Shown here piece after piece: positions 45,665-53,430 of a stretch of DNA of 64,000 bases. Each line of letters begins with the position of its first letter. The first letter of the stretch is position 1. The translations under genes were made by a program, and so were the position numbers. The notes beneath the pieces were generated by a model. The model was not told where the DNA came from and ran no database searches. It saw only the letters and a list, made by a program, of their open reading frames with translations. The stretch comes from Streptomyces sp. A1277 (lineage in GTDB: Bacteria > Actinomycetota > Actinomycetes > Streptomycetales > Streptomycetaceae), in assembly GCF_004795015.1 (NCBI RefSeq), contig NZ_SSBI01000031.1:1-64000 (forward strand), in the 5' to 3' direction.

Positions 45665-46255
45665 TCAGAACTGGACGTCGGAGCAGGCGTAGAAGGCGTT
45701 GCCGGTGTCGGCGATCGTCCAGACGCCGAGGATCAGGTGCTTGCCGGACTTCTGCGGCAGCACGCCGGAATGGCTCACCGTCGAGCCCGGCAGCTTCCCG
45801 CCGAAGGGCACGGTCAGGAACGGCTGCGGCTCCAGGTCGGCCCGGGTGAGCGGCTTCGTGGGGTCGTAGCCGTCCTTGGTGATGTAGTAGCGGAAGTCGG
45901 TCGTGGCGTGGCGGGCCTCGATCCGCCAGTTGAACGTGTAGTTCTGACCGGCGGTGACGTGGGTGGCGGGCCAGGCGCCGCCGCGCGGGTCGTCCAGTTC
46001 GGAGAAGCGGCCGATGCCGCCCGAGCAGATGTGGCCGTCGGCCGGTCCGCGGGTGGGGAAGCCCTTGGGGCCCTCGACGCTCGGCGGCTCCCACTGGATC
46101 TGCCCGCAGTGCTTGACGGTGCCGATCCCGCAGAGCTGCTGACGGCTGATGGGGGAGTCCGTGTAGCCGTGGCTCTGGGCGGTGCCCGAGGTGGCCAGCA
46201 GGGCCGCGCCGGCCAGCCCCAGGCCGGCCAGTAAGGAAGTGATCTTTTTGCGCAT
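45665..46255 (-). CDS. Secreted AA10 lytic polysaccharide monooxygenase, chitin type
   Basis: 196 aa from ATG 46255 with AGGAG 5 bases before it. The signal peptide ends SGTAQS, and the mature protein begins with His (HGYTDSPISRQQLCG), which forms half of the copper histidine brace. The second His is in WRIEARHATTDFRYY, and NAFYACSDVQF at the end carries the axial Phe typical of chitin-active AA10. The enzyme oxidatively cleaves crystalline chitin outside the cell. It is a single-domain form with no extra CBM. Two DasR-type sites upstream fit control by the chitin/GlcNAc regulon. Confidence 0.95.
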   Translation of the reverse strand: MRKKITSLLAGLGLAGAALLATSGTAQSHGYTDSPISRQQLCGIGTVKHCGQIQWEPPSVEGPKGFPTRGPADGHICSGGIGRFSELDDPRGGAWPATHVTAGQNYTFNWRIEARHATTDFRYYITKDGYDPTKPLTRADLEPQPFLTVPFGGKLPGSTVSHSGVLPQKSGKHLILGVWTIADTGNAFYACSDVQF

Positions 46256-46297
46256 ACGTCGCTCCTGGAGATGTGGGGTGATGTCCGGAGAGTGCTG

Positions 46298-46310
46298 CGG
46301 TCTAGACCAA
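46298..46310. promoter_or_regulatory. DasR-responsive element 1
   Basis: CGGTCTAGACCAA contains the GGTCTAGACC core of the dre consensus (ACTGGTCTAGACCACT). It lies 43 bases upstream of the LPMO start codon. Confidence 0.85.
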
Positions 46311-46338
46311 GGGTGAGCGTAGCGATGGCAACTTGACA

Positions 46339-46350
46339 TGTCTAGACCAG
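46339..46350. promoter_or_regulatory. DasR-responsive element 2
   Basis: TGTCTAGACCAG is a one-mismatch version of the same dre core, centred about 40 bases further from the LPMO gene than site 1. A TTGACA hexamer (46333-46338) abuts it on the plus strand. Confidence 0.75.
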
Positions 46351-46533
46351 GGAACGCCGTCCTGGTGAGGGCCCTGGCCGGCCTGGGCGGGTCGATTGCG
46401 CCGCTTGTGCCGCACGGTGGTCCGTTGGTAACCCGCTGGCGGCTCGCCGTCCTCATCGATTGGGCCAATGGCGCAGTGAATCGCGTTCAATTTGAGCCAG
46501 GATGCACTGGGGTGCTCTCATGTACCTGTCGAT

Positions 46534-46562
46534 GGCGCTGCGGAACCCCGCGGCGCCTTTTT
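46534..46562 (+). terminator. Intrinsic terminator in the leader of the FUSC gene
   Basis: GGCGCTGCGG (46534-46543) pairs with CCGCGGCGCC (46548-46557) with one G-T wobble and loop AACC, followed by five T. No plus-strand gene lies upstream, and the FUSC start is 46 bases later, so this looks like a conditional terminator. The rest of 46351-46533 shows no gene. Confidence 0.65.
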
Positions 46563-46607
46563 CATGCCGGGACACGGAGACCGGCGGACCGGAGCGGGGG
46601 AGCAGCA

Positions 46608-48119
46608 GTGCTGAAGAGAGCGTTCGTGGCCCGGGACCCGGGACGGCTGCGGCTGCGCGCCGCCTGCCGCGCCGTGCTCGGCATCGGGCTCGCCGTGGTG
46701 GTGTGCGGGCTCGCCGGCCACTCGCTCGTCGCGGCCATCACCGGCGGCCTCGCCGCACTGCTCGCCCTGTTCACCGTGCTGGACCCCACCGTCCGGGGGC
46801 AGGCCGTCACCACCGCGCTTCTCCCCGCCGCCGGCTTCCCGGTGCTCGCCCTCGCCGCCGTGCTCCACGACCATCCGCTCGCCCGCGACGCCGCCTTCCT
46901 CGCGGTCATGGGCGCGGGCGTCTACGCACGGCGGTGGGGACCGCGCGGGCACTCCCTCGGGGTCTTCGCGTTCATGGCGTTCTTCACCACGCAGTTCCTG
47001 CACACGCTGCCCCGGCAGCTCCCCGAGCTCTACTCGGCCGTCGCCCTGTCCCTGCTCTCCGCGTCGGCCGTCCGCTTCGGCCTGTGGTGCTACGAGCGCC
47101 GGCTGACCGCGCCCGCCGTGCCCGCCCCGCCCGGCGGCACCGGTCTGGCCAGGGTCACCACCCGCCAGGCCCTCCAGGCCACGGCGGGCGGAGCCGTCGC
47201 GCTCATGGCCGGACAACTCATGTCCGACCAGCGCTGGTACTGGGCCGTCGGCGCCACCTGGTGGGTCTTCGTCAACACCGCCTCGCGCGGCGAGACGCTG
47301 GTACGCGGCTTCCGCCGGGTCCTGGGCACGCTCATCGGCATCCCGGTCGGACTCGCCGTCGTCGTCCCCCTGCACGGGGCACCCGTCCCCACCGCCCTGC
47401 TCGTCGCCGCCGCAGTGTTCGGCATCTTCTACACGGCCGCGGTCTCCTACACCTGGATGATGCTCTCCGTGACGGTCATGGCCGGGGCGCTCTACGGCTC
47501 CCTCGGCGTGCTCGACCCCGGGCTGCTGGCCCTGCGGCTCGGCGAGACGGCCGTCGGCGCGCTCGGCGCGATGCTCGCCGTGCTGTTCGTCCTGCCGGTC
47601 ACCACCCACGCCACCACCGACGCCTGGATCCAGCGGGCCCTGCGCTGCGTGCACGCCTGCACGGAGGAGGCCGCGGCCCGGCTCTCCGGCTCGCCCACCG
47701 CCGACCCGGCGCCGCGCGTCGCGGAGCTGGAGGCGCTTCTCGGCCGCGTCCGGCTCTCGCTCGCCCCGCTGGTCCACCCCCTGAGCCCGCTGCGCGCCCG
47801 CCGGGCCCGGGCCGGACACGTGCTGGCCCTGCTGGACGAGTGCGCGCGCGAGGTACGGGGCCTGGCCTCGGTGGCCGCCGACCCGGAGGCATCCCACGAC
47901 GCCCGGCTCGCCGCCGCCTGCTGGCGTGTCGAGAGCGCCGTGGAGGCGCTGACGGCCCCCGAGCGGCCCGCCCGTACAGCGGTCGCCGCCGCCCTCCCGG
48001 CGCACCCCGCCGTGACCGAGCCCGCGCTCGCCCACCTGCACAGCCTGGAGCGCGCACTCGCCGAACTCGCCGCGCCCCTGCACAGCCCGCCGGGCGCACC
48101 CCCGGCCGCCACCGCCTGA
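46608..48119 (+). CDS. FUSC-family membrane protein (aromatic acid exporter-like)
   Basis: 503 aa from GTG 46608 with GGGGGAG 5 bases upstream. Two sets of membrane helices: residues about 15-140 (LGIGLAVVVCGLAGHSLVAA, ITGGLAALLALFTVLDPTVR) and about 165-330 (WYWAVGATWWVFVNTASRGE, RVLGTLIGIPVGLAVVVPLH). The last 170 residues are helical and cytoplasmic. The repeat plus RxxGTLxGxxxG motif is the FUSC/ArAE fold, linked to export of aromatic acids or other small molecules. The leader terminator suggests inducible expression. Confidence 0.85.
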   Translation: MLKRAFVARDPGRLRLRAACRAVLGIGLAVVVCGLAGHSLVAAITGGLAALLALFTVLDPTVRGQAVTTALLPAAGFPVLALAAVLHDHPLARDAAFLAVMGAGVYARRWGPRGHSLGVFAFMAFFTTQFLHTLPRQLPELYSAVALSLLSASAVRFGLWCYERRLTAPAVPAPPGGTGLARVTTRQALQATAGGAVALMAGQLMSDQRWYWAVGATWWVFVNTASRGETLVRGFRRVLGTLIGIPVGLAVVVPLHGAPVPTALLVAAAVFGIFYTAAVSYTWMMLSVTVMAGALYGSLGVLDPGLLALRLGETAVGALGAMLAVLFVLPVTTHATTDAWIQRALRCVHACTEEAAARLSGSPTADPAPRVAELEALLGRVRLSLAPLVHPLSPLRARRARAGHVLALLDECAREVRGLASVAADPEASHDARLAAACWRVESAVEALTAPERPARTAVAAALPAHPAVTEPALAHLHSLERALAELAAPLHSPPGAPPAATA

Positions 48120-48221
48120 TCCAACCCTTGGTCCGGACCGCACCCGGGCACTGCTACCGTCGCGGCGGAAGATCACGACGGCCGCGGCCGCCGCGATCAG
48201 TCGGCGGAGAGGAGCAGTGCG

Positions 48222-49280
48222 GTGGACAGCAGCAATGGTGCGGGCCGGGCATTCATCGGGTCGTTCACCTCGGCGGGCGGGCGGGGCGTCACCGTCGCCG
48301 CCGTCGACCAGGAGACCGGAGCGCTCACGGTCCTCGGCGCGACGGACGCCGTACCGGACCCGTCCTACCTGGCGCTCGGCCGGGGCAGGGGCCCCGGCGG
48401 TACGGTCCTCTACGCCGTCAGCGAGAGGGAACCGGGCGCGGCCGCGGCCCTCGACATCACCGAGGACATCCCGCGCCCGCTCGGCGAGACGCGGCCGGTG
48501 GACGGCGACGGCCCCACCCACCTCGCCCTCGCGGCGGGCCACCTGGTCACCGCGAACTACGGCTCGGGCAGTGTCAGCGTGCTGCCCGTCACCGACGACG
48601 GCTCGCTCGGCCCCGTCGCGGCCGTCCTCGCCCACGAGGGCGGCGGGCCGGTCGCGGACCGCCAGGAGGGCCCGCACGCCCACCAGGTGCTGCCCGACCC
48701 GTCCGGGGACTGGGTGCTCAGCGTCGACCTCGGCACCGACTCGGTACGCGTCTGCGCGCTCGACCCGGCCACCGGGGAGCTGCGCCCGCACGGGGAGACG
48801 GCACTGCGCCCCGGCACCGGCCCCCGCCACCTGGCCTTCCACCCCGCGGGTGGCCACGCCTACGTGCTGAACGAGCTGGAGCCCACCCTCACCGTGTGCC
48901 GCTGGGACGCCGTCGCCGGCGTCCTGGAACCGGTCGGCGAGACGCCCGTCCTCCCCGACGGCGTGACCGGCGAGAGCTACCCGTCCGAGGTCGTCGTCGC
49001 CCACGACGGCCGGTTCCTGTGGGCGGCCAACCGCGGCCACGACAGCATCTCCGTACTCGCGCTCGACGCGACCGGCGAGCAGGCGTCCCTCGTCACGACC
49101 GTGGGCTGCGGCGGGCACTGGCCGCGCGACCTCGCGCTCGACCCCACCGGGCGCCGGCTGTACGCGGCCAACGAGCGCAGCGGGAACGTCGCCTGGTTCA
49201 CCGTGGACCCGCAGACCGGCATCCCTTCCCACGAAGGCTCCCTGGACGCCCCGGCGGCCTCCTGCGTGGTCTTCGCCTGA
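48222..49280 (+). CDS. Lactonase-family beta-propeller protein (6-phosphogluconolactonase/YkgB-like)
   Basis: 352 aa from GTG 48222 behind GGAGAGGAG. Seven-bladed propeller sequence of the Lactonase family: FIGSFTSAGGRGVTVAAVDQ, PSYLALGRG, HLVTANYGSGSVSVLPV, HQVLPDPSGDWVLSVDLGTD, GPRHLAFHPAGGHAYVLNEL and HWPRDLALDPTGRRLYAANE. Members hydrolyse sugar lactones, some 6-phosphogluconolactone, in the cytoplasm; there is no signal peptide here. A direct pentose-phosphate role is inferred only from the family. Confidence 0.85.
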   Translation: MDSSNGAGRAFIGSFTSAGGRGVTVAAVDQETGALTVLGATDAVPDPSYLALGRGRGPGGTVLYAVSEREPGAAAALDITEDIPRPLGETRPVDGDGPTHLALAAGHLVTANYGSGSVSVLPVTDDGSLGPVAAVLAHEGGGPVADRQEGPHAHQVLPDPSGDWVLSVDLGTDSVRVCALDPATGELRPHGETALRPGTGPRHLAFHPAGGHAYVLNELEPTLTVCRWDAVAGVLEPVGETPVLPDGVTGESYPSEVVVAHDGRFLWAANRGHDSISVLALDATGEQASLVTTVGCGGHWPRDLALDPTGRRLYAANERSGNVAWFTVDPQTGIPSHEGSLDAPAASCVVFA

Positions 49281-49302
49281 CCGGCGGGGCGCGCCCATGC
49301 GC

Positions 49303-49344
49303 GAGGCCCCGGTGCCGGACTGCCGTCCGGTACCGGGGCCTCGT
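49303..49344. terminator. Strong bidirectional terminator
   Basis: A 19-bp stem (49303-49321 with 49326-49344, one G-T wobble) with loop TGCC sits between convergent stops at 49280 and 49357. Confidence 0.95.
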
Positions 49345-49356
49345 ACGCTCGGAGGT

Positions 49357-50280
49357 TCAGCGGGCCTGCGCCCCCTGGGCCACCGGGGGAGCGATCCCCA
49401 GGGTTGAGGTGTACAGCGACAGCACCAGCTTGCCGATCGCCGGGTACGCGCCCAGCGGCTCGGCGCTCGCGCAGCCGGCCTCCTTCGCCGCCGCGTCCAG
49501 CAGGCCCTCCGCCAGCTCCGGGCCCACCAGGTACGGCGCCACGGCCAGTTGCAGCGAGCCGGAGCCCTTCAACTGCTCCGCGATCGAGGCGACCGAACCC
49601 TCCACGTCGAGCGCGGCGGCCATCACCGGCACCGCGAGCCGCGCCGCCAGCAGCATGCCCGTGATCCCCGCGGCCCGCACGGCCTCCTCGCCGCCCACCG
49701 TGGCGAGCACGATCCCGTCGGCGGCCGTCGCCACCGTGAAGAGCCTCGCCCGGTCCGCACGGGCGAGCCCCGCCTCGGACAGGCGCACGTGCAGCGCCTC
49801 GGCCAGCAGGGGGTGCGGACCGAGCACGTCGGTCAGCTCCGCCGGGGCCTCGCTGTCGGTGATCGCCTGACGTATCCGCTGCACCAGGGTGCTGTCCGGA
49901 CCCGCGAGCAGCGGGACCACCACGGCGGCCGGGCCCTCGGGCTCGGCGACCTCGCGGCCCACGGCCAGCGCCTGCTCGTAGCGCGCGGTGCGCTCGGCGG
50001 CGGAGTGCGCGATCACGGAGGCGAGTGCCGGGTACTCGGCGTCGTCGCCGTCGATGTAGCCGATCAGGGCGTTGAGGCCGGGCAGCTCGGAACGGGCGAT
50101 GCTGATGACCTCTTCGGCCAGTCTGCGGCTGTCCGAAGAAGGCACACCGGGAACGGCGAGAACGAGCGCGGCAGCGCCCTCGGGTGCGACCACGGGCTCC
50201 GGGCGGCGGTGCCGTCCGGACTGGCGAGGTCGCGGCATTCGTACAGGCAGGCCGGAAGCGGGCCCAGTGGGGGTGCTCAT
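49357..50280 (-). CDS. CbiX-like (sirohydrochlorin chelatase-fold) protein without the catalytic histidines
   Basis: 307 aa from ATG 50280. The pattern is of two CbiX-type half-domains (LVLAVPGVPSSDSRRLAEEV, ALIGYIDGDDAEYPALASVI, GPAAVVVPLLAGPDST, then LQLAVAPYLVGPELAEGLLD). The active-site His of the HGS motif is replaced (AVPGVPSSD), and the second metal-binding His is not evident (VVPLLAG). It may therefore not chelate cobalt or iron. The first 45 residues are basic and Pro/Gly-rich. Ribosome site weak. Confidence 0.75.
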   Translation of the reverse strand: MSTPTGPASGLPVRMPRPRQSGRHRRPEPVVAPEGAAALVLAVPGVPSSDSRRLAEEVISIARSELPGLNALIGYIDGDDAEYPALASVIAHSAAERTARYEQALAVGREVAEPEGPAAVVVPLLAGPDSTLVQRIRQAITDSEAPAELTDVLGPHPLLAEALHVRLSEAGLARADRARLFTVATAADGIVLATVGGEEAVRAAGITGMLLAARLAVPVMAAALDVEGSVASIAEQLKGSGSLQLAVAPYLVGPELAEGLLDAAAKEAGCASAEPLGAYPAIGKLVLSLYTSTLGIAPPVAQGAQAR

Positions 50281-50376
50281 GGCGCCGCATGCTACTGGTT
50301 TTGGATACGCCCCTGCTCGGGGAGGGTCCGGTCGAGCGGCCTCTGTCCGCATTTATCCGATCGGCGGCTTACCGGG

Positions 50377-51441
50377 CTACTGCCCTGATCTGTCGTCAGC
50401 GTCCGCGTCGCCGTTTCCCGAGGTCACCGGCGCGGGCCCCGGCAGGCAGAGCAGTGTCGGATGATGCGGCAGCCTCAGACCGCCGGTGGCCAGGGCCCGG
50501 GCGATGCGCAGCGCGCCGATCAGGGGATCACCCGAACCGGGGACCGCCCGTGCCCCCGGCAGCAGCCGCGCCAATTCCTCGCGCAGGGGTACGAGCAACG
50601 GCTCGCCCATCCGGAACAGCCCGCCCGTCAGCGCGACTTCGTACCCCTCCTCGTCCGCTCCGGCCTTGGGGCACACCGCAGCGGCCGCCTCCGCGATGTG
50701 CGCCCCGGCGGCCCGCAGGATGCCCTCGGCGACCGGGTCCTCGGCCGCGCACGCGGCCACCTCCGGGGCGAACGAGGCCAGCACGGCGGGTCGGTCGACG
50801 CGCGGGTAGAGCAGTCCGGGCAGTTCCTGCGGCGGGCCGAACACCGCCTCCAGCCGGGCCAGCAGCGCCGCCGAGCCGCCGCGCCGCCCGTCGTGGGCGC
50901 GCATCGCCGCGTCCAGACCGGCCCGCCCGATCCAGGCACCGCCTCCGCTGTCGCCCAGCAGATGCCCCCAGCCGTCGGCCCGCCGCCACCGCGTCAGATC
51001 CGTGCCGAGCGCGATCAGACCGGTCCCTGCGGCCACCACCGCGCCGGGCCGCTGCCCGACCGCTCCGGCGTACGCCGTCACCGCGTCGGCCGCGAGCGCG
51101 ATCCGGTGCACCCCCAGCGCGTCCGCCAGGGCGGCCGGCAGTTCGGCGCGCAACTGGTCGCCGAGCGTGGCCATGCCCGCCGCCCCGACCGCCGCCGCGG
51201 TGATCCGGCCGCCGTCGCCGTGCCGGTCGAGCAGCGCACGGGCGGCGGGCAGCGCCTGCTCCAGCAGATGGGCGGCGTCGATGCCGTGGGCGCCGGTGCG
51301 CACCGGCCCGCCGCACACGACCGTGTCCAGTGGGGCGTCCGCACCCGGGGTGCCGAGCGCCACCCTGAGCCCGGAGCCGCCCGAGTCCACCCCGAGGACG
51401 TACGCACCGGGTTCGCCGGCCGCGTGCCCGTGTGACGTCAT
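50377..51441 (-). CDS. BadF/BadG/BcrA-type ATPase, probable N-acetylglucosamine/amino-sugar kinase
   Basis: 354 aa from ATG 51441 with GGGAG 7 bases upstream. Actin-like ATPase fold: phosphate 1 motif YVLGVDSGGSGLRVALG, the middle motif ADAVTAYAGA and GAVVAAGTGLIALG, WGHLLGDSGGGAWIGRAGLD and the adenosine motif VALTGGLFRMG. The GDSGGGAWIG block is typical of eukaryotic-type GlcNAc kinases within BadF. It would phosphorylate a cytoplasmic amino sugar. Substrate is inferred; nearby chitin metabolism (LPMO at 45.7 kb) fits but no DasR site is seen here. Confidence 0.82.
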   Translation of the reverse strand: MTSHGHAAGEPGAYVLGVDSGGSGLRVALGTPGADAPLDTVVCGGPVRTGAHGIDAAHLLEQALPAARALLDRHGDGGRITAAAVGAAGMATLGDQLRAELPAALADALGVHRIALAADAVTAYAGAVGQRPGAVVAAGTGLIALGTDLTRWRRADGWGHLLGDSGGGAWIGRAGLDAAMRAHDGRRGGSAALLARLEAVFGPPQELPGLLYPRVDRPAVLASFAPEVAACAAEDPVAEGILRAAGAHIAEAAAAVCPKAGADEEGYEVALTGGLFRMGEPLLVPLREELARLLPGARAVPGSGDPLIGALRIARALATGGLRLPHHPTLLCLPGPAPVTSGNGDADADDRSGQ

Positions 51442-51525
51442 GGACCGGCTCCCGGGGGGACGAAGGGGAAGGACGGCAGCACCCTATCGCCGGGGCCCCG
51501 CGTTGCGCCGGTAGGGTGATCTTCC

Positions 51526-52203
51526 GTGACTGCACGACCGTTGAACGAAGTTGTCGAGCCCGGCTGGGCCGAGGCCCTGGCCCCTGTGGCGGGGCGCATC
51601 GCCGCGATGGGCGATTTCCTGCGCGCGGAGGTCGCTGCGGGCCGCACCTACCTCCCGTCCGGGGCGAACGTGCTGCGCGCGTTCCAGCAGCCCTTCGACG
51701 AGGTACGGGTGCTGATCGTCGGTCAGGACCCCTACCCCACACCGGGCATGGCCATCGGGCTGAGCTTCGCGGTGGCCCCCGAGGTGCGCAGGCTCCCCGG
51801 CAGCCTGGAGAACATCTACCGCGAGCTCAACACCGACCTGGGCCTGCCCCGCCCGTCCAACGGCGACCTGACGCCGTGGACGCGCCAGGGCGTGCTGCTG
51901 CTGAACAGGGCGCTGACCACCGCGCCCCGCTCGCCCGGCGCCCACCGCGGCAAGGGCTGGGAGGAAGTGACCGAGCAGGCCATCCGCGCCCTGGTCGCCC
52001 GGGGCAAGCCGCTGGTGTCGGTGCTGTGGGGCCGCGACGCCCGCAATCTGCGGCCGCTGCTCGGCGACCTGCCGGCCATCGAGTCCGCCCACCCGTCCCC
52101 GATGTCCGCCGACCGCGGGTTCTTCGGGTCCAGGCCGTTCAGCCGGGTCAACGAACTCCTGGTGGGCCAGGGCGCCCAGCCGGTGGACTGGCGCCTGCCC
52201 TGA
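51526..52203 (+). CDS. ung: Uracil-DNA glycosylase
   Basis: 225 aa, normal length for family 1. It removes uracil from DNA to start base-excision repair. The water-activating motif is VLIVGQDPYPTPGMAIGLSF (catalytic Asp), and the DNA-intercalation motif is AHPSPMSADRGFFGSRPF (catalytic His, Met in place of the usual Leu). LWGRDAR is in place. GTG 51526 has no ribosome site, but TAGGGT lies 8 bases upstream, so a leaderless mRNA is likely. Confidence 0.97.
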   Translation: MTARPLNEVVEPGWAEALAPVAGRIAAMGDFLRAEVAAGRTYLPSGANVLRAFQQPFDEVRVLIVGQDPYPTPGMAIGLSFAVAPEVRRLPGSLENIYRELNTDLGLPRPSNGDLTPWTRQGVLLLNRALTTAPRSPGAHRGKGWEEVTEQAIRALVARGKPLVSVLWGRDARNLRPLLGDLPAIESAHPSPMSADRGFFGSRPFSRVNELLVGQGAQPVDWRLP

Positions 52204-52222
52204 GGCGGTTGCGGGGCGGCGG

Positions 52223-53311
52223 TCACACGTCGACGGCAGCCGCCCGTACGCATAGTACGTCCGGCAGGTGGGAGGCGAGCTGCCGCCAGCTGTCCCCGTC
52301 GTCGGCGCTCGCGTACAGCTCGCCGTTGCGGTTGCCGAAGTAGACCCCGGCCGGGTCCGCGTCGTCCGTGCAGAGCGCGTCGCGCAGCACCGTGCCGTAG
52401 TGCGCGCTCTCGGGCAGGCCCGCCGTCAGAGGTTCCCAGTGGGCGCCCGCGTCCGTCGTCCGGAAGACCCGGCAGCGGTGCTCGGCGGGCACCCGGTCGG
52501 CGTCGGCGTTGATGGGGAAGACGTACGCCGTGTCCGCGCGGTGCGGGTGGGCCGCCACGGCGAAGCCGAAGTCGGAGGGCAGGCCCGCGCCGATGTCCGT
52601 CCAGTGGCCGCCGGAGTCGTCGCTGCGGAAGACGCCCCAGTGGTTCTGGAGGTAGAGGCGGTCGGGGTCGGCCGCGTCCCGGCTCACCTTGTGCACGCAC
52701 TGGCCGAACTCCGGGTCCGGGCCGGGCAGGAAGGCCGCCGAGACCCCCTTGTTGGCCGGGGCCCAGCTGTCACCGCCGTCGGTGGTCCTGAACACCCCGG
52801 CGGTGGAGACCGCGACGGTCACCGCCCGGGCGTCGCGCTCGTCGGTCAGGATCGTGTGCAGCCCTTCGCCCCCGCCGCCCGGAACCCAGCGCGAGCGGGT
52901 CGGGTGCTCCCACAGCGGGCGCACCAGCTCGAACGACTCGCCCCCGTCCCCGGACCGGAACAGGGCGGCCGGCTCCGTCCCCGCGTACACCACCTCCGGC
53001 GCCTCGGGCCCCGCCGGCTGCAACTGCCACACCCGCTCCAGCGAGGTGCCGGTGAACTCGGGGAACTTGACGGCCGGCTCCTTCGGCTCGACCCAGCTCG
53101 CGCCCAGATCGTCGGAGTGGAAGACGGACGGGCCCCAGTGGGCGCTGTCCCCGCCGACGAGCAGCCGGGGTGCCTCGCCCCGGGTGTCGATGGCGACCGA
53201 GTAGATCGCCTGCGCGTTGAAGTGAGGCCCGTCGAACTCCCAGGTGCCGCCGCGCCGGCGACCGATGAAGAGTCCCTTGCGGGTGCCCACGGTGAGCAGT
53301 ACCCCAGTCAT
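52223..53311 (-). CDS. BNR/sortilin-type repeat propeller protein (exo-alpha-sialidase-like fold)
   Basis: 362 aa, ATG 53311, no signal peptide. Repeated Asp-box-like strands: LLTVGTRKGLFIGRR, FHSDDLGASWVEPK, LFRSGDGGESFELV, VFRTTDGGDSWAPA, VFRSDDSGGHWTDI and LYASADDGDSWRQL. S/T-x-D-x-G-x-x-W is the BNR box that folds into a propeller. Catalytic sialidase residues are not evident, so it is probably a binding or structural protein. Convergent with ung, 19 bases apart. Confidence 0.8.
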   Translation of the reverse strand: MTGVLLTVGTRKGLFIGRRRGGTWEFDGPHFNAQAIYSVAIDTRGEAPRLLVGGDSAHWGPSVFHSDDLGASWVEPKEPAVKFPEFTGTSLERVWQLQPAGPEAPEVVYAGTEPAALFRSGDGGESFELVRPLWEHPTRSRWVPGGGGEGLHTILTDERDARAVTVAVSTAGVFRTTDGGDSWAPANKGVSAAFLPGPDPEFGQCVHKVSRDAADPDRLYLQNHWGVFRSDDSGGHWTDIGAGLPSDFGFAVAAHPHRADTAYVFPINADADRVPAEHRCRVFRTTDAGAHWEPLTAGLPESAHYGTVLRDALCTDDADPAGVYFGNRNGELYASADDGDSWRQLASHLPDVLCVRAAAVDV

Positions 53312-53399
53312 GACCGAACCTCCCGAAACGCCGTTGTGCCGGATATCCGCCAGTCTGCACCGGGGTACTGACAGCGGCGTGGACGACGGCCCGGGGTGT

Positions 53400-53430
53400 C
53401 CCCGCCCTGGGCGTCAGCGGCAGGGCGGGG
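53400..53430 (-). terminator. Hairpin overlapping the end of the LacI regulator gene
   Basis: CCCCGCCCTG (53400-53409) pairs with CAGGGCGGGG (53421-53430). The stop codon at 53414-53416 lies in the loop. Confidence 0.55.

Noticed and set aside
46502..49870. 1122-codon plus-strand frame spanning the FUSC, lactonase and CbiX-like genes
   Set aside because: Arg/Pro-rich shadow. Its first codons (MHWGALMYLSMALRNPAAPF) looked like a leader peptide through the terminator hairpin, but there is no stop before the FUSC start, so it is not called as a uORF.
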